Below the pieces are notes generated by a model. The model worked only from the letters and a program-made list of their open reading frames with translations. It was not told the origin of the DNA and searched no databases. Below are positions 11,691 to 23,579 of a stretch of DNA of 64,000 nucleotides, one piece after another. Both the position numbers and the translations under genes were made by a program. The stretch spans positions 205,083,313 to 205,147,312 of the forward strand of contig NC_134398.1 of assembly GCF_050003625.1 (NCBI RefSeq), given 5' to 3'. Numbering within the stretch: the stretch's first letter is position 1; every line of letters starts with the position of its first letter. Source of the stretch: Haematobia irritans (Eukaryota; Arthropoda; Insecta; Diptera; Muscidae).

Positions 11691-13234
11691 CAGTCTAAAG
11701 TCGGGCAAGGCCGACTATATTATATACTGCACCACTTTGTAGATCTAAATTTTCGATACCATATCACATCCGTCAAATGTGTTGGCGGCTATATATAAAG
11801 GTTTGTACCAAATACATACATTTAAATATCACTCGCTCTGGACAGAATTTGATAGACTTCTATAAAATCTATAGACTCAAACTTTAAGTCGGCTAATGCA
11901 CTAGGGTGGAACACAATGGGTATAACTATGGGAAACATTTCAATCTGAAGCAATTTTAAGGAAACTTCAAAAAAGTTTGTTTATCTCTCGATATATATGT
12001 ATTAGAAGTTTAGGAAAATTAGAGTCATTTGTACAACTTTTCGACTAAGCAGTGGCGATTTTACAAGGAAAATGTTGGTATTTTGAACATTTCTGTCGAA
12101 ATCAGAAAAACATATATATGGGAGCTATATGTAAATCTGAACCGATTTCAACCAAATTTGGCACGCATAGCTACAATGCTAATTCTACTCCTTGCGCAAA
12201 ATTTCAACTGAATCGGAGTTAAAAATTTGCCTCTGTGGCCATATGAGTGTAAATCGGGCGAAAGCTATATATGGGAGATATATCTAAATCTGAATCGATT
12301 TCAATAAAATTTGGCACGCATAGCTACAACGCTAATTATACTCCCTGTGCAAAATTTCAACTGAATCGAAGTAAAAGATTGGCCACTGTGGTCATATAAG
12401 TGTAAATCGGGCGGGCGATATATATGGGAGCTATATCTAAATCTGAACCGATTTCAATAAAATTTGGCACACTTGACTATAGAACTAATTGTTTTTCTTG
12501 TGCAAAATTTTAAGCAAATTAGGGTAAAACTCTGCCTTCTGGGGCCATATAAGTCCATATCGGGCGAAATGTATATATGGGGGCTATATCTAAATCTGAA
12601 CCGATTTCTTCCAAAATCAATAGGGATCTATTCTGAGCCAAACCACATACTTGTGCCAAATTTGAAGTCGATTGGACTAAAACTGCGATCTAGACTTTGA
12701 TTACAAAAATGTGTTCACGGACAGACGGACATGACTATATCGACCCAGGGGCCCACCCTGAGCATTCTTGCCAAAGACACCACGGGAGCCACCGTGGTGC
12801 AATGGTTAGCATGCCCGCCGTGTATACACAAGATCGTGGGTTCGATTCCTGCTACGACCGAACACCAAAAAGTTTTTCAGCGGTGGATTATCCCACCTCA
12901 GTAATGCTGGTGACATTTCTGAGGGTTTCAAAGCTTCTCTAAGTGGTTTCACTGGAATGTGGAACGTCGTTCGGACTCGGCTATAAAAACGAGGTCCCTT
13001 GTCATTGAGCTTAACATGGAATCGGGCAGCACTCAGTGATAAGACAGAAGTTCACCACTGTGGTATCACAATGGACTGAATAGTCTAAGTGAGCCTGATA
13101 CATTGGGCTGCCTCATAACCTAACCCTAACCTAACCTACCAAAGACACCATGTGTCTATCTCGTCTCCTTCTGGGTGTTTCAAACATATGCACTAACTTA
13201 TAATACCCTGTTCCACAGTGTGGCACAGGGTATA
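11677..13234 (+). mobile_element. Family 2 element, near full length, interrupted by a SINE
   Basis: Begins AAAACAAGTAAGGACAGTCT. The left inverted end is about 11721-11735 (TATATACTGCACCAC) and the right end 13220-13234 (GTGGCACAGGGTATA). Between them are about four tandem ~130-bp units ('tatatgggagctatat', 'aatctgaaccgatttcaa', 'ttggcacgcatagctacaa') and a 'cggacagacggacatgac' core near the 3' end. That core resembles the GTCY tract of DINE-1/mini-me repeats, so family 2 is probably a related Helentron-like non-autonomous family. A SINE occupies 12783-13138. No protein is encoded. Confidence 0.7.
12783..13138 (+). mobile_element. tRNA-derived SINE, complete, with 12-bp target duplication
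   Basis: The head GGGAGCCACCGTGG has an A box (TGGTGCAATGG, 12795-12805) and B box (GGTTCGATTCC, 12839-12849), which would form an internal Pol III promoter. A ~250-bp tRNA-unrelated body follows, ending in a short run of CCTAA. The flanks are CCAAAGACACCA at 12771-12782 and again at 13139-13150. The uninterrupted family 2 paralogue at 55408-55420 reads straight through this site, so the insertion point is exact. This pattern fits LINE-driven retroposition. Confidence 0.9.
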
Positions 13235-15030
13235 ATAAAGTTTAGACAAAATTTTCTATAGAAATAAAATGTTGACAAAACATTCTATAGAAATAAAATA
13301 TTAACAAAATCTTCTATAGGAATAAAATTTTGACAACATTTTCTTTTGAAATAAAATTTTGACAAATTGTTTTATACAAATAATAGTTGACAAAACTTTC
13401 TATAGAAATAAAGTTTTGATAAAATTTTCGATAGAAATAAAATTCTGCAAACTTTTCTATCGAAAAGAAATTTTGACAAGATTTTCTATAGACATACAAT
13501 TTTGACAGGATTTTCTATAGAAATAAAATTTGGCAAATATTCTATAGAAAAAAAATTTTTGACAAAATCCTTTATAGAAATAAAATTTGGACAAAAATTT
13601 CTATAGAAATAAAAAGATTTTCTATAGACATAAAATTTTGACAAGATTTTCTATAAACATAAAATTTTTACAAAATTTTCTATAGAAATAAAGTATTGAG
13701 AAAATTTTCGATATAAATAAAATTTGGCAAACTTTTCTACAGAAATGAAATTGTGACAAGATTTTCTATAGACATACAATTTTGACAGATCTTTCTATAG
13801 AAATAAAATTTTGGCAAAATATTCTATAGAAATAAAACTTTGACAAAATATTCTATACAAATAAAATTTTGACGAAATTTTCTATAGAAATAAAATTTTG
13901 ACAAAATTTCCTATAGAAGAAAATGTTGACCAACTTTTCTGTAGAAATAAAATTTTGACAAGATTTTCTATAGAAATAAAATGTTGACACAATTATATAG
14001 AATTAACATTTTGACAAAACTAAGATTTTGGAAAAATTTTCTATAGAAATAAATTTTTGTAAAACCTTTTTATATATTTCTATGGAAATATAATATCCTA
14101 TAGGAGTAAAACTTTGACATAATCTTCTATAGAAATAAAATTTTCACAAAATTTTCTGTAGAAATAAAATTTTGACAAAATATTGTATTAAAAAAAAAAA
14201 TTACAAAATTTTCTACAGAAATAAAATTTAAAAAAAAATATTCTATAGAAATAAAATTTTGACAAAAATTTCATTAGAAATAAAATTTGACAAAATTTTG
14301 ACAAGACTAAGATTTTTGAAAAAAAGTTTATAGAAATCAATTTTTCAATAAACCTTTTTATAAAAATAAAATTGAGATAAAATTTTCTATAGAAATAACA
14401 TTTTGAAAAACTTTTCTATTGAAACAACATTTTGACAAAATTTTCTATAGAAAATAAATTTACAAAATCTTCTATAGTAATAAAATTTTGACCAAATTTT
14501 TTATAGATATGAAAGTTTGACAAAATGTTCTATATTTAGAAATGAAAAATTGACAAAATTTTCGATAGAAAAAAATGTTTACAGAATTTTCTATAGAAAT
14601 AAAATTTTGACAATATTTTCTCTAGAAATAAATTGACAAAATATTCTATAGAAGTAACATTTTGACTATATTTTCTATAGAAAAAAATACAACGTTTTTA
14701 GTAATAAAATTTTGACAAAATGTTCTATAGAAATGAGTTTTTAACAAATTCTATAAGAATAAAATTTTGATAAAATTTTCTATAGAAATAAAATTTTGAC
14801 AAAATTTTCTATAGAAATAAAATTTTGACAAAATTTTCTATAGAAATAAAATTTTGACTAAATATTCTATAAAAATAAAGTTTTGACAAAATTTTCTATA
14901 GAAATAAGGTTTTGAGAACATTTTCTATAGATAAAAAATTTTGTAAAAAAATTTCTATAAAAATTAAATTATGACAAAATTTTTTATAGAAATAAAATTA
15001 TGACAAAATTTTCTATAGGAATAAAATTCC
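13235..15030 (-). repeat. 29-bp satellite array, inverted orientation
   Basis: About 60 degenerate copies of the 29-bp unit, read here as 'ctatagaaataaaattttg' and 'acaaaattt'. Neither end has the CGGTTGCCAC terminus; the array abuts the family 2 end at 13234 and fades out at about 15030. Confidence 0.9.
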
Positions 15031-17389
15031 GAAAATAAATCGGGTAACAACATTAACCTACCATAATCTAAGTTTTCCCTACAATAGAACTGCTCAACTG
15101 TAGCCGTTTCCATATATTTTTTTTGCTGGGCTATGGATTCCCATACGTATTACGGGTGAACGGGTACTCTACACAGGTAAGCATAAACAGCACGTCCTGC
15201 AGTATGAAATCATCTATGTATGTGGCACAGATGGAATCGGATGGAAGAGAATTGCGTCTACCCTCAACCACCTTAACCTCATCAGCTCCATTGAGTTGCA
15301 TAGAAGCATTAAGCGTAAATACGCTCCACCAACAAAGGCATAACAAAATTGTTACTCATTCATACACTAATGAGTTGTGCCCGTGGCAACCAATGTCTAA
15401 GCCAAGACCATCATGGCAAAAAGCAACCACAGCAAATGCTTTTGAAGTTCGGGGAAACGACAAATGCCACATCATGCAAATCACGGGATCTGTTCTTTTT
15501 TGATGTTATTCCAATGGACGAAGAGAACGACGACTACGGTGATGATGTTGGTGAGATGATGAAGGTAACGGTAATCCTGCTGGAAGGTTGGAGATTTGTA
15601 TTTTTGTTGTTTTTGTTGTTGTTTGCCTGTCGCGATGATTATAATAATCAAGATGTGATTTAGCAAAGTTGCCAAGGGGTGTAGTATGATGGTGGAGGGA
15701 ATTAAGGATATTATCCCTGGGCAAAGGATATGTGTGCCGTTTTTTTGTTGTTGTTGTTGTTGTGGAGCATGCTTAGGGGAATTTGAAAATCATTATACGA
15801 GGTAATTCCCATTCCTTTTTGTGATACTATCCACCATTGGATTTACAGTGAGAACTGGGCATATCGCATATCGACTAACTACTACAGAGAAAAGTCATCA
15901 GAAGCAGCTCCGCGCTATGGTGGCCACTTTGTTCTTTGTCCATGTTGACTATGACTCGCATTAATTAATTTCCAACTTTCGTTTGCTCTGCAAATAATCA
16001 CAGAATGTAGACAGTCATCTATCTGGTCATTAAGGGAAACAATCACACATGGAGAACGTAATTTAAATTCGCTTAAAATAGATTTCCGTTTGAGTTTTAG
16101 CATTACCAAAAAGAAATGGAAAATTTAAGATGAATATTTTTGTCTTTTTTTTTAATAAAAAATTTATAAATATGGGGTTATCCCTTTTTTCAGGCCCCTT
16201 TAGACGATTTAGTGCATTCAGGTACCTCAGTGGAAATTTTACTTAATCGCAAAGTAACTGCTATTTAACATCGACAGTCTTATGATTATTTTCTTAGAGA
16301 TCTTGAATCAATACTTTTTTCATTTTATTTCCATATAAACTTTGTTAAAATTTTATTTATAACCACAGATCCCACAAATCGTAGATAAATCTTGGTATTG
16401 CCTAACTGAATCCCAACGTAAACCATCCAAACCTTTTTTGCATTCGCGTAAGATTGACTAGGCTTTGGTTAACATTCGCTTAACATCTCACTTCTAGTAG
16501 GACCATCTTGTCGATGCCACTTGTGTTTCACAAAAAAATGAACTCCAAATTCCTATGGCTAGCTAACTAGGCAATGTGCAAAACAAAAACTAGGCAATGC
16601 GAATTGGAATACAAAAGCCATTGAATTCTTATGTAAACCTCAAAAACGAGCTCTTGTTTCTTTTTCATTTACATGAGCATTTGTGGTTTGGAGTGTGTTG
16701 GGAAAGGAGAACTATTCGAGGAGTTGTGATTTAGACCAGAAGTCATAGATTTCCATGGGAAAGCACAGAAATAGCTTTTACTTGAATCGGCCTAGAATTT
16801 CCATAAAATCTCAAAAGGAGAAGGTTTACCAGCACTAGACGACAGCAATCGGCAGAATTGAAATCAAGTACTTTCGACATAGTTTGGCCACATCAGAAAA
16901 GCAAAAACCTGGTATTCTAACCATTTGCATTTGCTGGATTTCCATTTGCCCAGAAATGATCATTAAATTCAAGTTGTTTGAAGGAATGGCTAATGCTGGT
17001 TCTATGTTACATGGGTAACTAGTAGTGCGCAGTGATTCTTCCGCTCTGCTTTGTAGTTGAGTATAGGGTGCAGAAGTAGCAAATTCAGGCATTCTTTGTC
17101 ATTTATTTATCAACTTGGAATCAAATAAAATCGGCTTTGAACCAATCTTCCTAACATATGTAGATTTTTGAAATGATATATTAAATATTCTGTTTTGGTT
17201 ATTTGGAACAGTTTTCCTTATAATTGTCCTTTGATCCGGCTGGAGTATTTCAAAACATCTGAGCATGGTGTTACAATCCAGAAAAAGCTCGGATATCATA
17301 TCCATTGTCCTAGATCCATTGTCCTCTCTAAATTAATTTAAGATTCCTTTCAAGTTTATGTTACCTTACCTGTGAGTTGATGAGTACTA
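15031..17389. other. Unique DNA; 15130-15560 is less AT-rich
   Basis: No repeat family recognised. The stretch 15130-15560 is richer in G+C than its surroundings and is open on both strands (126 codons plus, about 70 minus), but neither frame begins with a convincing ATG or shows a domain I recognise. An unrecognised exon or conserved non-coding block is possible. A short GTT microsatellite lies at 15746-15763. I see nothing in 15770-17389. Confidence 0.4.
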
Positions 17390-17643
17390 ATTTTGGATGG
17401 GGATGATATTAAATTTGTCATTCCGTTTGTAACACATCGAAATATTGGTCCCGGACCCAAATATAGCTATGGGCTTGAAACTTGGCACAAGTAGTTGTTA
17501 TTGATGTAGGTCGGATGCTATGCAAATGGGCCATATTGGACCACTTTTACGTGTAGCCCACACACAAACTGACCCCCAGATTTGGCTTGCGGAGTCTCTA
17601 GGAGGAGTAAATTTCATTAGATCTGAAATTGGGTCGTGGTCAG
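17390..17643 (+). mobile_element. DINE-1-like fragment
   Basis: 'gtcattccgtttgtaacaca', 'cgaaatattggtccc', 'gaaacttggcacaagtagtt' and 'gatgtaggtcggatgctat' match the DINE 5' region (compare 58620-58860). The GTCC core itself is missing. Cut downstream by satellite element D. Confidence 0.65.
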
Positions 17644-18444
17644 GGTTGCCACTCGTGCCAAAACTAATGTACCAAAAATTGAAGAAAATTTTACCAAAAA
17701 TTTACCAAATTAAAAATATATATTTCCATAGAAATTGTTGTCAAAATTTTATTTCTATAGAAAATTTTGTCAAAAATTCATTTCTATAGAAAGTTTTGTC
17801 AAAAATTTATTTCTATAGAAAATTTTGTCAAAATTTTATTTTTATAGAAAATTTTGTCAAAATTTTATTTTTATAGAAAATTTTGTCAAAATTTTATTTC
17901 TATAAAAAAATCTCAAAAATTTATTCTATGCAAAATTTTCTCAAAATTTTATTTCTATAAAAAAATTTCAAAAATTTATTCTATGCAAAATTTTCTCAAA
18001 ATTTTATTTCTATAAAACATTTTCTCATTTTTTTTTTTTAGAAAATTTTGTAAATTTTTTTCTATAGAAAACTTTGTCAAAATTTTATTTCTATAGAAAA
18101 TTTAGTCAAAATTTTATTTCTATAGAAAATTTTGCAAAAATTTTATTTCTATAGAAAATTTTCTCAAAATTTTATTTCTATAGAATTTTTTTTCAAAACT
18201 TTTATTTCTATAAAAAATTTTGTCAAAATTTTATTTTTATAGAAAATTTTGTCAACATTTTATTTCTATAAAAACTTTTTTCAAAATTTTATTTTGTACA
18301 ACATTTTCTCAAAATTTTATTTCTGTTAAACATTTTCGCAATTTGGTTTAGAAAATTTTGTAAACTTTTTTCTATAGAAAATTTTGTCAAAATTTTATTT
18401 CTATAAAACAATTTTATTTCTAGAAAATTTTATCAAAATTTTAT

Positions 18445-18785
18445 GGTGGCAAAGGAAAAGAGAGATGTTTGTACGAATTTATTTCGGCATAAGCCGGCTA
18501 TCAATGTAAAGCCTTTTTTCGGAGGGTTCAAGTGTGGTTTATTGTTGGGTTTAATGAACTTCCTGAATTTATTCTCATAATTGGTTGATAGTTTTGCTGC
18601 AAGTAGAGGATGCTGATGAGGAATGTGGTAATTCCGAAACGTGCGTCCATCCAACCATTTTGCAGTCTAAAGGGCTTTGCCCAAATAAATTTGACAAATA
18701 TTCTTTTCCTCTGATGGTTAAGCTACACTTGTAGTTTAGTCAATGTATGGTTTTAAGCTGAAATCAAAAAAAACAACAACAATTT
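18445..18785 (+). repeat. ~460-bp module inside satellite
   Basis: One incomplete copy of the module also seen at 1848-2645 ('ttatttcggcataagccggc', 'ttgttgggtttaatgaact', 'aagtagaggatgctgatgag'), ending in the same A-rich joint and returning directly to satellite. Confidence 0.75.
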
Positions 18786-19376
18786 TTTTCCATAAAAATT
18801 TTATCAAAATTTTATTTCTATGGAAAATTTTATCAAAATTTATTTCCTATAAATAATTTTGCCAACATTTATTCACAAAAAATAAAATGTTATTTCTAAC
18901 GAAAATTTCGTCAAACTTTTATTTTATTTCTATAGAAAATTTTGTCAAGATTTTAATTCTATAAAAAAATTTTGTAAAAAAATTTATTTCTATAGAAAAT
19001 GTTATCAAAATGTTATTTTTATAGATTTTTTTTTTTCAAAATTTTGTCAAAATTTTATTTCTATAGCAAATTCTCTAAAAATTTTATTTTTATAAAAAAT
19101 TTATTCAAAATTTTATTCTGTAAAAAATTTCTTAAAATGTTATTTCTATAAAACATTTTATCAAGATTTTATTTCTATAGAAAATTTTGTCAAAATTTTA
19201 TATCTATAGAAAATTTTGTCAACATTTTATTTCTATAGAAAATGTTTTCAATTTTTTCTATAGAAAATTTTATCACAATTGTATTTCTATAAAAATTTTG
19301 TCAAAAATTTATTTTCTATAGAAAATGTTATCAAAATTTATTTTCTATAAAAAATGTTGTCAACATTTATTTAAAA

Positions 19377-19579
<203 letters not shown>

Positions 19580-19920
19580 CTAACGAAAAATTTTGTCAAA
19601 CTATAATTTTATTTCTATAGAAGTTGTTGCCAAAATTTTATTTCTATAGAAAATTTTGTCAAAAATTTATTTCAATAAAAGTTTTGTCAACAATTTATTT
19701 TTATAGAAAATTTTCTCAAAATTTTATTTCTATAGAAAATTTTTTGAAAACTTTATTCTGTACAAAATTTTGTCGAAATTTCGTTTCTATAAAAAGTTTT
19801 CTTAACAAATTTTATTCTCTAACGAATTTTCTCAAAATTTTTTTTTATGGAAAATTTCAAAATTTTATTCCATACAAAATTTTATTTTATAGAATTTTTT
19901 TTTTTGTGAAAATTTTATTG

Positions 19921-21300
19921 TTATACCCACCACCATAGAATGGTGATGGGGGTACAATAAGTTTGTCATTCCGTTTGTAACACATCGAAATATCGATTTC
20001 CGACTATATAAAGTATATATATTCTTGATGAGGGAGAAATTCTAAGACGATATAAGAATTTCCGTCTGTCTGTCCTTCTGTATTAATCACGCTACAGCCT
20101 TCAATAATGGCGCTATCGTTCTGGCAGGTCAAGTTCGAAGATGGGCTATATCGGTCCAAGTTTTGATATAGTCCCCATAAAAACCAATTTCCCGATTTGG
20201 GGTTTTGGGCTTATAAAAACCGTAGTTTTATCCAATTTGACTGAAATTAAAAATCTAGTGGTATTTTAGGACCATAAAGAGGTGTGCCGAAAATGGTGCA
20301 CATCGGTCCATGTTTTGATATAGCCCTCATATAGACCGATGTCCCGATTTTGCTTCTGGGGTCTAGAAACTGTATTTTCTATCCGATTTGCCCGAAATTG
20401 AAAACCTAGAGTTATTTTAGGACCATAAAGAGGTGCGTCGAAAATGGTCCGCATCGGTCCAAGTTTTGTTATAGCCGCAATATAGACCGATCTCCCGGTT
20501 TTTATTCTTGGGCTTCTGTAAACTGTATTTATTACCCGATTTGCATGAAATTGGAAATCTAGACCCCAAATATGTGTGCCGAAATTGAGGTGTATCGGTC
20601 CATTTTTTGGTATAACCCCCATATAGACCGATCTCTCGATTTTACTTCTTGGGCGTCTAGAGACTATATTTTCTAGCCGATTTGCTTGAAATTGAAAATC
20701 TAGAGATATTTTAAGTTCACAAATTGGTGTGTCGCAAATGGTGCCTATTGATCCATAATTTGGTGTAGCCCCCATATAGACCGAATCCGTAGTTTTTATC
20801 CAATTTGTTGGAAATTAGAAATATAGACGTATCTTTGGACCATAAAGAGGTGAGTCGAAAATGGTCCGTATCGATCCATGTTTTGGTATAGCCCCTATAT
20901 AGACTGATCTCCCGATTTTACTTCTAGTAAGTAAAATTTCCAGATTTTTCTCATCGTATTCATTTAAAAAAAATCTACAGATTTAAGATTTCAAATCAAG
21001 ACGTTATTTCATCCTATACACGATATGTTTATGATTTCGCTAAAACTCAAACAAAATTGGTTCTTATAAATCCAGAATCTGATTTGGTCTTCATAGGTAG
21101 AATCTTTAAATTTATATTCGGGAAGCGTACTGGATGAACTGAGTTGCTTGGGAGAATATTTGTCATCAAACCCATTAATGCTATACATTATCAAGTAACC
21201 CGCTACGACGAAGAGTTTTCAAAGTAAACTATTATATTAGAATCATGGTGGTGGGTATTTAAGATTCGGCCCGGCCGAACTTATATACTGTTGTATATAC
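19921..21300 (+). mobile_element. DINE-1-like element nested in satellite
   Basis: Starts with a TATACCCACCACC...GATGGGGGTA hairpin (19922-19955). The DINE-1 core follows ('tataaagtatatatattctt', then the GTCTGTCTGTCC tract at 20065-20085), then about five degenerate units of 130-160 bp ('catatagaccgatctcccg'), and the terminus 'ggtgggtatttaagattcgg' with CCCGGCCGAAC. Satellite resumes immediately on both sides, so it inserted after the array existed. Confidence 0.8.
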
Positions 21301-21533
21301 TTCTTATGGAAAATTTTGTTACAATTTTATTTCTATAGAAAATTTTTTATTTTTATAGAAAATTTTGTCAAAATGTTATTCTGTACAAAATTTTTTCAAG
21401 ATTTTATTTCTATGGAAAATTTTCTCAAAATATGAAAATTAAAGTACCTTTTAATTGGAGACTCAAAATCTACCAAAACATCAAGAATTTTTTCAATCTA
21501 CCAAACATTCACACAACGTACGATTTTTGGTAG

Positions 21534-21867
21534 GTTAGGTTAGGTTAGGTGGCTGCCCCATGTATCAGGCTCACTTAGACTATTCAGTCCATTGTGATAC
21601 CACATTGGTGAACTTCTCTCTTATCACTGAGTGCTGCCCGATTCCATGTTGAGCTCAATGACAAGGGACCTCCTTTTTATAGCCGAGTCCGAACGGCGTT
21701 CCACATTGCAGTGAAACCACTTAGAGAAGTTTTGAAACCCTCAGAAATGTCACTAGAATTACTTAAGTGGGATAATCCACCGCTGAAAAACTTTTTTGTG
21801 TTCGGTCGAACCCACGACCTTGTGTATGCAAGGCGGGCATGCCAACCATTGCAACACGGTGGCTCCC
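21534..21867 (-). mobile_element. tRNA-derived SINE with perfect 15-bp target duplication
   Basis: Inverted copy: the head (GGGAGCCACCG on the minus strand) ends at 21867 and the CCTAA-rich tail lies at 21534-21552. TACGATTTTTGGTAG occurs at 21519-21533 and 21868-21882. The A and B boxes are readable on the minus strand, the B box as GGTTCGACC, which has decayed. The target is the subterminal region of satellite element D. Confidence 0.9.
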
Positions 21868-21909
21868 TACGATTTTTGGTAGATTTCTACCAACTGTGGC
21901 AACCGTGGT

Positions 21910-22300
21910 CGTGGTATTAGTATATAGTATCTACCAACCACGATCTCGTCCACACATTGTGGTCCACATTGGTCCATAATTATATATATAGCCCCCATAT
22001 AAACCAATCCCCAGATTTTGCATGCACAACAAAATCGGTTAATAATTGCGACCGGAATCCTGTGAACAACAACTTCATAGACGGACGGACACCAAGGGCT
22101 AGATTTATTCAGCTGGTGATCGGTATATATTTTATGGGATCTAAAACCAATATATCTGGTAGGCACATTTTTTGGCAGATCAAAGTTATTGTATTTAAAT
22201 ATTATATATTAACAAGTATCTCGCTACGACGAGTAATTTTCAACGGACTCTATTATATTTATGCTTAAAATTCGGTCCAGCATAAACTTTCGGCTTGTTG
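21910..22300 (+). mobile_element. DINE-1-like fragment, 3' part
   Basis: Contains 'ggtccacattggtccataat', 'tagcccccatataaaccaat', and a degenerate terminus at 22260-22300 ('aattcggtccagcataaact'). Confidence 0.6.
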
Positions 22301-23579
22301 TATAATTATAATCACTTCAATATATACCGGAAAGTAATTCAATTGCTTTAATCAACAGTAGAATAAACAAAGCTCCAGCTCCAAAATTTTAAAGTTTCAT
22401 CTTTGTTTATGCAATTGCCCTTATGGGTTAGTTACTGGAATTGAAAAATGTTCTGGTTAAAACTTACATGGATGATTTTCGCATGCCCCTAGTATGGACA
22501 AAGGCCTCTTCATGAATTCATTTACATGCATGCAATGGTCATGCAAATACTTATTCCATCCTACCTCACTCCCTCCCCCGACCAAAGAGGATTTCTTTAT
22601 ATTGGATAGTTTTTGCCACGAGTTGAAATGTGGGGGAAAACTCCTGGGATTATTCTACAAACAACAAATACAATAAATGAAAAAATACACTCAACAAAGG
22701 ACATGTTCACACAGACACTAAACCTTCATATAGTACATACATATAAGTAGAAAACCAGCATAACTTGACAAGGGAATTGCAAAGGATTACTCACCAATTC
22801 TATGTGTTTTTATGTGAAGGGGTAGTGTTATTTTGTATGCAGATAACATTGATGTTGTTGATGTTATGCTGTTATTTTCAGTGAGTTGCATTGATGTGCT
22901 ACAGGAATAAGTTTTGATTGTTGTTTGTTGGATTATTTCCTGGTATTTGCATATTCCCTTTTTTGAGAATCCTTTTGACAGAAAACTATTTATTTGCAAT
23001 GGGGGATTGCCATTCATTTGCTTATTTTTATTTTGTCGTTAGAGGATACCTGTTTTTGGTCACATGATGAAGTGTAATGAATTCATAGGATATAATAGAG
23101 AAAGCTTCGCTGATATATTGAATTTTATACTGTGTATTAGGCTTGGAATTTTCATATGTTTACAATATTCAATATAAAATAAGGCAAAAGAAATGAATGA
23201 AATAAAAGTGATTCTAACAAAATTTTAGAAAATTTTACCTAAAAACTACCAAATAAAAAAAAACTTATTTTGAAGTCTTTGATACAATTTTTGTAGTTAA
23301 ATCATTCTTCTTTCTTTCTGAGAAAGAAATGATTTATTTTCTTATCTTAAGGTTTATTTATTATGTTGAATATAAAAGTTTTTAAAAGATTTTCATTAGG
23401 GTGGCCTAAATGGAACAGTTTACCAAGCTCCCTCTGGGATGGGTCGAAGACGTGGCTGAAAGTGTACATTTTTCCCGTCTATGACAAATCCATGTTAAAG
23501 AGACTGGTCCATACACACTAGGGACTATTCCGGCAACGATCCTTTGGTTGATCCATTTCACGTTGTGTTAATATTGACT
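22301..23579. other. Mostly unique DNA
   Basis: No gene recognised. At 23215-23272 the TACCTAAAAACTACC blocks look like a left-end remnant of the satellite TIR element without its outer motif. The segment 23400-23580 is unlike the other repeats here. Confidence 0.4.

Noticed and set aside
12783..12855. tRNA gene
   Set aside because: The A and B boxes are tRNA-like, but the acceptor stem does not close and the sequence continues into a repeated SINE body with target duplications. The same applies at 52494, 21867 (minus) and 6036.
13100..13140. Telomere-like CCTAA repeats
   Set aside because: Only three or four units and always at the 3' end of the SINE, so they are its tail. Flies lack TTAGG telomeres.
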